Below, in pieces: positions 24,524 to 35,138 of a stretch of 49,493 nucleotides of DNA. Position 1 is the first letter of the stretch; every line of letters starts with the position of its first letter. The translations under genes were made by a program, and so were the position numbers. The stretch comes from Klebsiella pneumoniae (GTDB taxonomy: Bacteria > Myxococcota_A > UBA796 > SXON01), in assembly GCA_945862325.1 (NCBI GenBank), contig CAMAXZ010000030.1, forward strand, positions 1 through 49,493, written 5' to 3'. The notes under the pieces were generated by a model. It made no database searches and was not told the DNA's origin. It saw only the letters and a program-made list of their open reading frames with translations.

Positions 24524-25585
24524 ATGCCTCGTGTTTCGGATCGGTGGCCCGACAACGCCACCGGAGACCTCTACGTAGACCGTTCGTGCCGCGCGTGCGG
24601 CACGTGTCGGGTGATCGCGCCGACCGTGTTCGACGCGGCCGACGCGCACTCCGTGGTTCGTGAACAACCCCGCGACGCCGCGAGCGCGCACCGCGCGTAC
24701 ATGGCGCTGCTCGCCTGCCCTGCCGGGGCGATCGGCGCGGCTCCGCGGGCGGACCTGCGACCCGCGCGCGACGCGTTTCCGGACTTCGTCCTGGAGGACG
24801 TCGCGCTCTGCGGGTACGTCTCGGAGCGGAGCGGGTGCGCGTCGGCGTGGTTCGTTCGGCGCGACGCCGGCAACGTGCTCGTGGACGTGCCGAGGTTCGC
24901 GCGGCCGCTCGTCGAGCGAGTAGCGGCTGCGGGAGGGGTGCGATGGATCTTCGTCACACGCGGCGGGCATGCGGGAGAGGCCGACGCGTGGGCCCGCCGC
25001 TTCGGCGCCGAGCGCGTGGCCCACCGCGCGGCGGGGATCGAGGCCGAACGCACGTTCGACGAAGCGCTCGAGCTCGACGCGGACCTGCGCGCGGTGTCCG
25101 CGCCGGGGCGCGCGGAGGGCGGCGCCGCCCTGCTCTTTCGGGACGAGGTGCTGTTTCCCGGCGACCTCGTGTGCGGCGGGCCGGCCGGAGGCCTCGGATT
25201 CGTGCCGACCGCCCCCGTGGCGTGCGCCGATCGCCTGCGCGGGTCGCTCCGGGCTCTCGCGACGCTCGCGTTCCGTCACGTGCTGCCCGCTCGAGGTTCC
25301 CCGTGGCACGGGGACATCGCCGCGGGTCAGGACGCGCTCCACAGGCTTGCCGATGCGGATCCCGGCGCGCCCGCGCCGCGGGGCGAGCCGCGGGCGGTTC
25401 CCGAGGGGCGATCCCGCGCCGCCCCGGCCCTGCCGCCGTTGCCGACGGCGCGGCGCGGCGCGAACGGAGCCGCCAACGCCGGCCCCCGGTCGCCGCCGGA
25501 ACGATCGCGCGAGCGCGAGCCGCCCGTGGGCGTCGAGGTGGTGGTGCGGACCGTCGTGCGGCGGCGGCCGGCGCCGCAGGGCTGA
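24524..25585 (+). CDS. Ferredoxin fused to a degenerate metallo-beta-lactamase-fold domain
   Basis: A 353-residue protein. Residues 1-75 are a single-cluster ferredoxin with CRACGTC (Cys22, 25, 28) and a remote Cys65 in LLACPAGAIG, the pattern for one [4Fe-4S]. Residues about 85-285 resemble a metallo-beta-lactamase fold (WFVRRDAGNVLVDVP, VRWIFVTRGGHAGEAD, LFPGDLV, RHVLPARGSPWHG). The T-H-x-H-x-D-H metal motif reads TRGGHAGEAD, so most metal ligands are gone. The last 70 residues are a Pro/Arg-rich disordered tail. Fer4-MBL fusions are known in cyanobacteria and plants. A G-run ribosome binding site precedes ATG 24524. I infer electron transfer or sensing, not hydrolysis. Confidence 0.78.
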   Translation: MPRVSDRWPDNATGDLYVDRSCRACGTCRVIAPTVFDAADAHSVVREQPRDAASAHRAYMALLACPAGAIGAAPRADLRPARDAFPDFVLEDVALCGYVSERSGCASAWFVRRDAGNVLVDVPRFARPLVERVAAAGGVRWIFVTRGGHAGEADAWARRFGAERVAHRAAGIEAERTFDEALELDADLRAVSAPGRAEGGAALLFRDEVLFPGDLVCGGPAGGLGFVPTAPVACADRLRGSLRALATLAFRHVLPARGSPWHGDIAAGQDALHRLADADPGAPAPRGEPRAVPEGRSRAAPALPPLPTARRGANGAANAGPRSPPERSREREPPVGVEVVVRTVVRRRPAPQG

Positions 25586-25593
25586 CGGCGGGC

Positions 25594-26265
25594 TCAGTCC
25601 AGTCGCCAGTCCACCACGGGTTCGCCCCGCGCGCGATGCCAGGCGTCGATCGCGGAGAATGGGCGGCTGCCGAAGAATCCGGCGTGCGCCGACAGCGGGG
25701 AAGGGTGCGCCGAACGCACGACGAGGTGTCGCGCGGTGTCGATCGCCGCGGCTTTCTTCGCCGCGGCCGCCCCCCACAGCACGAACACGAGGCCGTCGCG
25801 GCGCGCGTTCAGCGCCTCGATGACCCGGTCCGTGAACCGCTCCCAGCCCTGCCCGCGGTGGGAGTTGGCGGTGTGCGCCCGCACGGTGAGCACCGTGTTG
25901 AGGAGGAGCACGCCGCGATCGGCCCACGCGCCGAGGTCGCCGTGCGGCGGCGGCGGGTGACCGAGGTCGTCGCGCAGCTCCTTGTAGATGTTCTGCAGGG
26001 AAGGCGGGATTGGCACGCCCCGGCGCACGGAGAAGCACAGCCCGTGCGCTTGCCCCGGCCCATGGTACGGGTCCTGACCCAGGACCACGACGCGCACACG
26101 GTCGAACGGTGTACGGTCGAAGGCCGCAAAGATCTCGTCGCCGGGCGGGAACACCGTCGCGACGCGCTTCTCTGCGGCCAGGAACTCGCGGAGCCGCGCC
26201 ATCCACGGCTCGTCGAACACCTCGCCGATCTCCGCGAGCCAGCTCGGGTGCAGCCGAACCGCCAT
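25594..26265 (-). CDS. ung: Uracil-DNA glycosylase
   Basis: A 223-residue family-1 uracil-DNA glycosylase that removes uracil from DNA to begin base excision repair. The catalytic water-activating motif is GQDPYHG (Asp65), followed by GQAHGLCFSV (uracil-binding Phe), LLLNTVLTV with the specificity Asn, and HPSPLSAH (catalytic His and the DNA-intercalating loop). The length is typical. ATG 26265 is fixed by a G-rich ribosome binding site (GGGGGGGAG) and follows a TATCGA element at 17 nt; a longer open frame to 27030 is antisense to downstream genes. Confidence 0.95.
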   Translation of the reverse strand: MAVRLHPSWLAEIGEVFDEPWMARLREFLAAEKRVATVFPPGDEIFAAFDRTPFDRVRVVVLGQDPYHGPGQAHGLCFSVRRGVPIPPSLQNIYKELRDDLGHPPPPHGDLGAWADRGVLLLNTVLTVRAHTANSHRGQGWERFTDRVIEALNARRDGLVFVLWGAAAAKKAAAIDTARHLVVRSAHPSPLSAHAGFFGSRPFSAIDAWHRARGEPVVDWRLD

Positions 26266-26282
26266 GTGCTCCCCCCCGCGTG

Positions 26283-26288
26283 TCGATA
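26283..26288 (-). promoter_or_regulatory. -10-like element of ung
   Basis: Reading leftward, GCTATCGA gives TATCGA ending 17 nt before the ATG at 26265, with a strong GGGGGGGAG ribosome binding site between. Confidence 0.4.
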
Positions 26289-26337
26289 GCGCGCCGGGCG
26301 GGGGCACGCATTCGAGGCGATCCCGTCTCCCTCCGGT

Positions 26338-26343
26338 TACCCT
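26338..26343 (+). promoter_or_regulatory. -10-like element of the lipoprotein gene at 26350
   Basis: GGTTACCCT places TACCCT 6 nt before the ATG at 26350, without a Shine-Dalgarno. Confidence 0.45.
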
Positions 26344-26349
26344 CTCGCC

Positions 26350-26790
26350 ATGCGCTGCTTCCGCTTGATCCCGCTGTTCCTCTGCTTCGGCTGCAACACC
26401 TCCGACAAGGTGGAGCTCGGCGACGGCGACGCCGACACGGACACGGACACCGACGTCGACACCGACATCGACCCCTCGGTGGCGCCGACGATCACCGCCG
26501 TCACCGCCGACACGTGCTTCACCAACACGGACTCGGAGGAGGTGTGGGCGGTCGACCTCACCGCCACCGACCCCCAGGGGGAGGACACCGTCGACGGGGG
26601 CACGCTCACCTTCGTGGGCGGCGACGCCGACGGCGTGACAGAAGACGTGTCCTGCTTCAACGGCAACTGTTCGGCCGGCTGGGAGGCGACGCGCAACGGG
26701 GTCGGGTGCTCGTTCTCCGGCACCTTCCGCTTCGTCGTCGTCGACGAGAACGGCAACTCCTCGGCCCCGTTCGACTACTCGCCGAGCTGA
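26350..26790 (+). CDS. Small lipoprotein with Asp-Thr linker
   Basis: A 146-residue lipoprotein (FLCFGC, Cys15). After the lipid site comes an acidic linker dominated by Asp and Thr (DGDADTDTDTDVDTDID, residues about 25-41), then a 100-residue compact beta-type domain resembling a single Ig-like or cadherin-like module (VAPTITAVTADTCF, VWAVDLTATDPQG, FRFVVVDENGNSSAPF). Four cysteines in the domain could form two disulfides. The linker suggests calcium binding or a flexible surface tether. It is followed 4 nt later by the CgeB-like gene, so the two may be co-transcribed. Function unknown. Confidence 0.75.
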   Translation: MRCFRLIPLFLCFGCNTSDKVELGDGDADTDTDTDVDTDIDPSVAPTITAVTADTCFTNTDSEEVWAVDLTATDPQGEDTVDGGTLTFVGGDADGVTEDVSCFNGNCSAGWEATRNGVGCSFSGTFRFVVVDENGNSSAPFDYSPS

Positions 26791-26794
26791 GGCC

Positions 26795-28348
26795 GTGACG
26801 CCCGTCGCGGCGGCGAACCTCGCCGCCCTGCCGCCGACGCGCGCCCCGTTGGTGGCGCGCCTGCGGGCCTGCTCTTGGACCCCGCCGCGCGCCTTCCCCA
26901 CGGTCCAACTCCCGCGCCCGCCCGACGCGGACGAGGTCCGCGTCGCGGGCGCGCTCGGCGCCACGGTCGACGAGCTCCTCGCGCGCGGAGCGCGGGTGAC
27001 CCTCTGGGAGCGCGATCCCGCGCGCCTCATCGCCTGGCTCTCGGAGCGCGACCGGGTCGAGGCCCTCGGCTCCGGCCGGTTGGACCTCGCTTCGGACCTG
27101 GATCTCCTCGAGCCCGGCCGGTTCGGCCGCGACCGCGGGCCGCTCGTCGCGCACCCCGTGCTCGGCCCGCTCTATGCCCGTGAGCTGGCGTGGCTCGAGG
27201 GGCCGCCGCGCGCGGGGCGGGCGCTCCTCGTCGACGGGGGGCTCCTGGTCGAGGAGCTCGGCGCGGCGCTGTGCGCGGAAGGGTGGGGTGTGTGGACCTG
27301 GGAGACGACGCGCGCGTCGCGAGAGGAGATCCTCGAGCTCGCACGACGTTTCCAGCCCGATCGTGTGTTCGTCGTGAACCTCGTGCCCGGCCTCGCGGAG
27401 GTGTGTGCGGCGTTGGGTGCGCGCCTCGACGTGTGGGAGATCGATCCCAGCATCGAGCCGCCGCCGCCGGCGCCCGCGGTCGGTCGGACCACCGTCTGGA
27501 CGTGGCGTCGCGCGCAGGTCGAACCGCTGCGCGCGCTCGGCTGGCACGCGGAGTGGCTGCCGCTCGGCGCGGACCCGGAGCGCCGCCGGCCGATCCCGAT
27601 GACCGAGGAAGAAGCGCGGTCGTTCGCAGCCCCGGTAAGCTTCGTCGGCCGGTCGATGGCGCTCGAAGCGGCCCGGTATCGTCGCCAGGTCGAGGCGGAG
27701 CTGCGCGACGCCCTCGCCGCGCAAGGGGGCGATGCGTCCGACGCGCCACGCATCGTGGCCGCCGTGCTCGCCGAGCAACACGCCCTGCGCGCCAGCGGCG
27801 ACGGCACGTTCATCCTCGCCGAGCGGCTCGACGCCGCCTGCCCGGGGCTCCGGCGTCGCGGAACACGCCATGACCCGGCGTTGATGCTGGGAGAGTCTGC
27901 CGCCGCCGAGTGGCGCTCGGCCGCCGTGCGTCGGCTCGCCCCTGTCGGCGTCCACGTGTGGGGCGACGAAGGGTGGGCGAGGGTAGCCGGCGGCGGCGTG
28001 GTCTGGAGGGGCCCCGCCGGCCACCGACACGCCGTCCCGCGGATCTACTCCAACGGCGGGATCCACCTCGACATCGGCCGCGTGTACCAGTCGGACATCG
28101 TGACCCTCCGTGTGTTCGAGGCGCTCGCGTGCGGCGCGTTCGTCCTGGCCTCGGACGCCGAAGAGCTCCGCGATCTGTTCCAGCCGGGCGTGGAGCTCGA
28201 CGTGTGGTCGACCCTCGACGAGCTCGAAGCCAAGGTCGCCTACTGGCACGCGCGGCCCGAGGAGCGCGCCCGCGTCGCGGCCGAGGGCCGCGCGCGGGCG
28301 CTACGCGATCACACCATTCATCGACGTGTTTTGCGCATGCTCGGCTGA
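26795..28348 (+). CDS. CgeB-like glycosyltransferase
   Basis: A 517-residue protein with a GTG start 4 nt after the preceding stop. The C-terminal 90 residues match the CgeB/glycosyltransferase-1 nucleotide-binding part: YQSDIVTLRVFEALACG, AFVLASDAEELRDLF, then WSTLDELEAKVAYW and a final helix with DHTIHRRV. The central part (VSFVGRS..R) also fits CgeB-type proteins, which glycosylate spore coat or surface targets. The first 190 residues have a Rossmann-like character but no clear donor motif. It is cytoplasmic by composition. The stop is 2 nt from the convergent poly-Asp lipoprotein gene. The acceptor is unknown. Confidence 0.75.
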   Translation: MTPVAAANLAALPPTRAPLVARLRACSWTPPRAFPTVQLPRPPDADEVRVAGALGATVDELLARGARVTLWERDPARLIAWLSERDRVEALGSGRLDLASDLDLLEPGRFGRDRGPLVAHPVLGPLYARELAWLEGPPRAGRALLVDGGLLVEELGAALCAEGWGVWTWETTRASREEILELARRFQPDRVFVVNLVPGLAEVCAALGARLDVWEIDPSIEPPPPAPAVGRTTVWTWRRAQVEPLRALGWHAEWLPLGADPERRRPIPMTEEEARSFAAPVSFVGRSMALEAARYRRQVEAELRDALAAQGGDASDAPRIVAAVLAEQHALRASGDGTFILAERLDAACPGLRRRGTRHDPALMLGESAAAEWRSAAVRRLAPVGVHVWGDEGWARVAGGGVVWRGPAGHRHAVPRIYSNGGIHLDIGRVYQSDIVTLRVFEALACGAFVLASDAEELRDLFQPGVELDVWSTLDELEAKVAYWHARPEERARVAAEGRARALRDHTIHRRVLRMLG

Positions 28349-28350
28349 GG

Positions 28351-28824
<474 letters not shown>

Positions 28825-28842
28825 GTCCTCACCCCCACACGA

Positions 28843-28848
28843 AGAGTA
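28843..28848 (-). promoter_or_regulatory. -10-like element of the poly-Asp lipoprotein gene
   Basis: Reading leftward, TACTCT ends 18 nt before the ATG at 28824, with GGTGAGGAC as ribosome binding site. Confidence 0.4.
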
Positions 28849-28919
28849 GGCGCGCGCCTTCCATCCGCCCAGGGGGCAGCCACCCGGGGTGGGGACGGGA
28901 CAGGGGGCAGGCGCGCAGC

Positions 28920-28925
28920 TACGCT
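28920..28925 (+). promoter_or_regulatory. -10-like element of the MmcQ/YjbR-ATP-grasp pair
   Basis: GCTACGCT places TACGCT 6 nt before the ATG at 28932; no Shine-Dalgarno. Confidence 0.45.
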
Positions 28926-28931
28926 CGCCGG

Positions 28932-29297
28932 ATGTCGCTCCCCGACCGCATCGCCGCCCTGCGCACGTTCGCGCTCTCCCTGCCCGACACGACCGAAGAG
29001 TTTCCGTGGGGCGAGCGCGTGGTGAAGGTGAAGGGAAAGGTGTTTGTTTTCATGGGGATGGGGGCGGACGCTCCGAGGCTGCGCTTCAGCGTCAAGCTGC
29101 CACAGCGGAGCGGCGCGCTGGTGGCGGAGGGCCGCGCGGTCCCCACCCGGTACGGCCTCGGCAAGGCGGGCTGGGTGACGTTCGAGTTCGGCGCAGACGC
29201 GCTCCCCGACGACGCCGAGGTTCGTTCATGGGCGCTCGAGAGCTACCGTGCGGTCGCGCCGAAGCGCTCCGCCGCGCGCATCGCCGTGGAGGTCTGA
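28932..29297 (+). CDS. MmcQ/YjbR-family protein
   Basis: A 121-residue protein of the MmcQ/YjbR (DUF419, CyaY-like fold) family. Characteristic features are the N-terminal helix ALSLPDTTEEFPWGE, the strand KVKGKVFVFMG, FSVKLP, and the C-terminal WALESYRAVAPKR. Members are small proteins; a double-stranded DNA-binding role has been proposed for some, but no reaction is established. It is cytoplasmic. It is followed 3 nt later by an ATP-grasp protein, so the two are expected to be co-translated. Confidence 0.82.
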   Translation: MSLPDRIAALRTFALSLPDTTEEFPWGERVVKVKGKVFVFMGMGADAPRLRFSVKLPQRSGALVAEGRAVPTRYGLGKAGWVTFEFGADALPDDAEVRSWALESYRAVAPKRSAARIAVEV

Positions 29298-29300
29298 GCG

Positions 29301-30518
29301 ATGGACGTCGTGTTTCTGTCCCCGTCGTATCCGCCGGAGATGGCCCAGTTCACGCGCGGGCTCGCCGAGGTCGGCGCGCGTGTACACGGCGTCGGCGACA
29401 CGCCGTACGCGGGCCTGCCGGAGTCCTTGCGCCGGCACCTGTCGTCGTACCTGCATGTCCCGGACATGGGGGACGCCGCGGGCGTACGGTCCCGGGTGCT
29501 GGGGTGGCTCGACGGTCGGCGCCCCGATCGCATCGAGGCGGCGTGGGAGCCGGTGATGACGCTCGCCGCGCGCCTCCGCGCCGATCGCGGCCTCTCCGGC
29601 ATGTCGGAGGACGCCGTGATCGGCTTTCGCGACAAGCCGACCATGCGGGGTCGGGTGGCGGCGGCGGGGCTGCGCGTGCCGCGGTCCGTACGTGTACGCA
29701 CGCGCGCCGAGGCGCACGCGGCCGCGGCGGCCATGGGCTTCCCGGTGGTGCTCAAGCCGGTGGACGGCGCGGGCAGCGCCGACACCTTCCGGTGCGACGA
29801 TCCGAGCGAGCTCACGGCGGCGCTCCACGCCTCCGCGCACGTCCCCGAGGCCAGCGTCGAGGAGTTCATCACCGGTGAAGAGCTGACCTACGAGACGCTC
29901 TGCATCGACGGGGTGCCCGTGTACGAGAGCGTTTGCCGTTACGAGCCGAGCGCGCTGGTGGCGAGGAAGAACGAGTGGATCAGCCCAATCATCCAGTCGT
30001 TCCGCTCTGTGGACGATCCGTGGGTGGCCGACGGCGTGGCGCTGGGCCGTCACGTGCTGAAGGCCCTCGGGATGGGCACCGGGTTCACGCACATGGAGTG
30101 GTTTCGGCTGCCCTCCGGCGAGCCCGTGTTCGGCGAGATCGCGTGCCGCCCGCCGGGCGCGAACATGGTCGACCTGATGAACTACAGCGACGACGGGGAC
30201 CTGTTCCGCGAGTGGGCGCGGGTCGTCTGCCATCGGCGCTTCGAGGGGGTGCGGCAGCGCCCGTGGAGCGCCGCGATCGTGTTCAAGCGCGCGGTCGGCC
30301 AGGGGAGGATCCGGGCCTACGAAGGGCTGGACTCCTTCCTGGCGCGCCACCACGCGCATGTCGCCCGCATCGACCTGCTCCCTCCGGGCGCGCCGCGCCG
30401 CGACTGGCGTCAGACCTTCCTCTCCGACGGCAACCTCGTCGTGCGCACGCCGGACATGGGCGCCACGATCGACCTCGCGCGCGAGGCGGCCGCGGCGATC
30501 ACCCTGCGCGCGGGCTGA
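29301..30518 (+). CDS. ATP-grasp enzyme of unknown specificity
   Basis: A 405-residue protein with an ATP-grasp fold: a pre-ATP-grasp Rossmann-like N-terminus (VVFLSPSYPPEMAQFTRGL), the substrate-domain lead FRDKPTMRGRVAAAGLRVP, the ATP-binding lysine in FPVVLKPVDGAGS, the EEFITGEEL motif, and the metal/ATP end FGEIACRPPG with its Glu and following Asn. The family carries out carboxylate-amine or carboxylate-thiol ligation with an acyl-phosphate intermediate. It is cytoplasmic. The closest groups by feel are the carbamoyl-phosphate-synthase-like or peptide-ligase-type ATP-grasps, but I cannot name the substrate. It forms an operon with the MmcQ/YjbR gene 3 nt upstream. Confidence 0.85.
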   Translation: MDVVFLSPSYPPEMAQFTRGLAEVGARVHGVGDTPYAGLPESLRRHLSSYLHVPDMGDAAGVRSRVLGWLDGRRPDRIEAAWEPVMTLAARLRADRGLSGMSEDAVIGFRDKPTMRGRVAAAGLRVPRSVRVRTRAEAHAAAAAMGFPVVLKPVDGAGSADTFRCDDPSELTAALHASAHVPEASVEEFITGEELTYETLCIDGVPVYESVCRYEPSALVARKNEWISPIIQSFRSVDDPWVADGVALGRHVLKALGMGTGFTHMEWFRLPSGEPVFGEIACRPPGANMVDLMNYSDDGDLFREWARVVCHRRFEGVRQRPWSAAIVFKRAVGQGRIRAYEGLDSFLARHHAHVARIDLLPPGAPRRDWRQTFLSDGNLVVRTPDMGATIDLAREAAAAITLRAG

Positions 30519-31370
30519 TCAGCCGCAGCCCTCGTAGTACTGGATCTCCGGCGTGAACTGGTGCGTGTGGAGCCCGTCGCACACGTGGGTGTGGTACCGG
30601 TTCGTGAAGTAGAGCTCCCCCTCCGGCCCGGTCATGTCGTGCACGTGCCCGGCCTGCGAGTCGAGCCCGTCCGAAGGTGCCTCCGAACCGTCGAGCTCGG
30701 TGCAGCCGAGCACCACGGTGCCGTCGCACATGATGCCGAACAGCTCGAGCTCCGCCTCGCCCGGGGCCGTCGTGGTCGTGTAGCCGCGGTCCTTCAGCAC
30801 CGCGAGCGCCGCGGGGTTGGCCGAGTGATGGTGGTACGTACCGCTCTGCTCCGGATGCCCTTCATAGAGGTCGAAGGTGTACTTTTCGTCCTCGATGGAG
30901 TCGCCGGGCGCCGCCGTCGCGTGAAACAGCGCGACGCCGTCGATCGCGAGTCCCACGAGCCCGCCGGTGTACTCCTCGTCGCTCGTCCCGGCGCTGAGGT
31001 CCACGAGGCTGTCGTCGATCGTGAGCCCCTTGGCGACGGGCTCCGCGGCGATCGTGACCGAGTGGTCCTGCGACGCGATGACGTTGGGGTTTTGGAACCA
31101 CTGGCCGTCGCGTTCGTCGAAGGCCACCCAGTTCTCGGAGTCCGTGTCGTAGTACGGGCTCGGGTGTGGCGGCAGCCCGTTCGACGCGAGGGTGACGTCG
31201 CCGCCGCTCTCGGTCATGATGACGCACGCGAAGAAGTCCTGATAAAAGTCGGGCACTTCCGAATCCGCGCTGCCCCCGCACGACTCGAGCGTGCGCTCGA
31301 CGAGAGGGTCGTCGCTGCCATCGGCGGGGTCGTCGCAGCCGATGAAAAAAGTCAGGGCGAAGAGGGGCAT
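30519..31370 (-). CDS. YHYH-domain lipoprotein
   Basis: A 283-residue lipoprotein (LTFFIGC, Cys12). The central and C-terminal parts match the YHYH protein family: DGVALFHATAAPGDSIEDE, then the histidine cluster GTYHHHSAN (equivalent to the YHYH motif), and the C-terminal pairs GHVHDMTG and YHTHVCDGLHTHQF, all likely metal ligands. The family is found in secreted proteins and is thought to bind metal. The stop is immediately next to the ATP-grasp stop on the other strand. It starts 51 nt after the glutamine synthetase gene on the same strand, with a GGAG ribosome binding site, so it may be co-transcribed with it. Confidence 0.82.
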   Translation of the reverse strand: MPLFALTFFIGCDDPADGSDDPLVERTLESCGGSADSEVPDFYQDFFACVIMTESGGDVTLASNGLPPHPSPYYDTDSENWVAFDERDGQWFQNPNVIASQDHSVTIAAEPVAKGLTIDDSLVDLSAGTSDEEYTGGLVGLAIDGVALFHATAAPGDSIEDEKYTFDLYEGHPEQSGTYHHHSANPAALAVLKDRGYTTTTAPGEAELELFGIMCDGTVVLGCTELDGSEAPSDGLDSQAGHVHDMTGPEGELYFTNRYHTHVCDGLHTHQFTPEIQYYEGCG

Positions 31371-31421
31371 GGAGCGCTCCGTGGATGCCTCAACGGGCGT
31401 CGCCGCCCGACCTGGACGCGA

Positions 31422-33605
<2,184 letters not shown>

Positions 33606-33699
33606 GCTGGACCCGGGAAGCGGCGGCGCTTAGCACGGTCTGCGGTCGGAGGTCGACGGGCCCGCGACCCTCGGCGCGCGTGGGGCGGCGTTCACCGGT

Positions 33700-33705
33700 T
33701 ACGGG
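33700..33705 (+). promoter_or_regulatory. -10-like element of the lipoprotein gene at 33712
   Basis: GGTTACGGG places TACGGG 6 nt before the GTG at 33712, without a Shine-Dalgarno. It supports the GTG as start. Confidence 0.4.
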
Positions 33706-33711
33706 TCGGGC

Positions 33712-35070
33712 GTGCGCATCCTCCTCGCGTTGTTGGTCGCGTGCGACGGCGGGGGCCCGGTCGACGCGCCGAGCTGCCCGTCGCCGATGAACGAAGGTTG
33801 GGCCCCGATCCTCGAAGAAGAGACGCGCGTGGACGAGACGGTGGCCTTCACGTCGTCCCTGACGACCGCGCTGTCCGACGTGGGGTGTCGGGAGGCGCCG
33901 TGCCTGCACGTCTCCGGCGCCGGCGAGCTCGTCGCCGAAGCGCGCCTCAACCGCGGCGACCTCCATCGCCTCCAGCTCGAGGTGACGGGCAGCGCCACGG
34001 CGCGGATCGTCACGATCAACGGGGATCGGCGGGTGACCCGCGCCGAGGTCTCGGGCGCCGACGGCGCGCTCTCGGTCGACTTCACCTTGGTCGACCCGTT
34101 CGATCGGGCGGAGCTCGTACTCGCGGTGGAGGGCCCCGAGACGGTCGTCGACGGCCTCGCGATCACGACCGACGCGTGGTCGGACCTCGGCGGGCTCGAC
34201 GGGCCCGCCGAGGTGCTGCTCGGCTTCGCGATCCACGTCGAAGCCGACCCGTCCTTCGAGACCGACGCGGCCGCCTGGGGCCGTCCCGCCGCGGTGATCG
34301 CCCGCCTGTCGTCGGTGCTCGCGGCGCGCGGCGCGACGCTGACGTTGCAGGCGGACCCCACCTTCGCGCGCGGCACCGCGCGCTTCGGCGCGGAGTGGCT
34401 CGCGGCGCGCGAGGCCGAGGGCATGGCGTGGAGCGGCCACCTGCACGCGCCCGAAGACGCCGCCGCCCTCGAGCGCGCCGCGCGCGCCGCGCGCTCCGCC
34501 GCCTCGGAGCTCGGGCTGCGGCTCACGGACATCAACACGGCGTTCAACACGGGCAGCTGGGCGGTGCTGGCCGACGCCGGCTACACCAGCCTCAGCGCGT
34601 TCAAGGACGGCGCCACGCAGCGCGGCCTGACGCTCGCCTACACCACGCCGTGGCGCCCGCCAGACGGCGCCGGCGCCTCGGATGAATCGAGCTTCGTGGT
34701 GCACGATCCCGATGGTCCGCTGCTCTACCTCCCGGGTCTGGCGTCGCGGGAGGCCGATCCGGACCGGGTCGCGCCGCGAGGCGTCGCCGCGATGAGCCAG
34801 GTCCTCGCGCGGGCTCGGCCGGGGTTCGTGAACACCTGGTACTTCATGGATCATGTCGACGGATACGGCGCGGGGCTCGACGCCGGCGCCTTCGAGGCCT
34901 ACGCGGCCGACGGGCTCGACGACGATCTCCAGGGCTACGGGGCCCTGCTCGACGCATTGGCGGCGGGCGGCGCCGTGGTGCGCCCCGTCGGCTTGCCAGA
35001 GATGGCGAGCGCGCACGAAGACTGGCTGCAAGCGTGCGTCGAGGGCGCTTCCGCGAAGCGTGTGAGGTAG
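33712..35070 (+). CDS. Lipoprotein with N-terminal beta domain and deacetylase-like barrel
   Basis: A 452-residue lipoprotein (LALLVAC, Cys11). The first 160 residues look like an all-beta carbohydrate-binding-type domain (DGALSVDFTLVDPFDRAELVLAVEG). The rest resembles a deformed TIM barrel of the polysaccharide deacetylase/amidohydrolase kind: VLLGFAIHVEADPSF, then GMAWSGHLHAPEDAAAL, ASELGLRLTDINTAFNTGSW and FVNTWYFMDHVDGYG. The H-x-H and Asp residues could hold a metal, but I cannot match them to the standard NodB motifs, so the enzyme call is tentative. GTG start supported by the promoter-like element. It is divergent from glnN. Confidence 0.6.
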   Translation: MRILLALLVACDGGGPVDAPSCPSPMNEGWAPILEEETRVDETVAFTSSLTTALSDVGCREAPCLHVSGAGELVAEARLNRGDLHRLQLEVTGSATARIVTINGDRRVTRAEVSGADGALSVDFTLVDPFDRAELVLAVEGPETVVDGLAITTDAWSDLGGLDGPAEVLLGFAIHVEADPSFETDAAAWGRPAAVIARLSSVLAARGATLTLQADPTFARGTARFGAEWLAAREAEGMAWSGHLHAPEDAAALERAARAARSAASELGLRLTDINTAFNTGSWAVLADAGYTSLSAFKDGATQRGLTLAYTTPWRPPDGAGASDESSFVVHDPDGPLLYLPGLASREADPDRVAPRGVAAMSQVLARARPGFVNTWYFMDHVDGYGAGLDAGAFEAYAADGLDDDLQGYGALLDALAAGGAVVRPVGLPEMASAHEDWLQACVEGASAKRVR

Positions 35071-35125
35071 GCCACCAGTTCATCTGTCACACTTCCGGCA
35101 TTCGCGTACACGGTCCGTTGTTCGG

Positions 35126-35131
35126 TACCAT
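35126..35131 (+). promoter_or_regulatory. -10-like element of the MopE-repeat gene
   Basis: CGGTACCAT places TACCAT 7 nt before the ATG at 35139 and supports that ATG against the longer open frame from 35034. Confidence 0.45.
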
Positions 35132-35138
35132 TGCGCGC

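Noticed and set aside
35034..35138. Longer N-terminus for the MopE-repeat protein from an upstream ATG
   Set aside because: It would put extra charged residues before the signal sequence and overlaps the previous gene's end; the TACCAT element supports ATG 35139.
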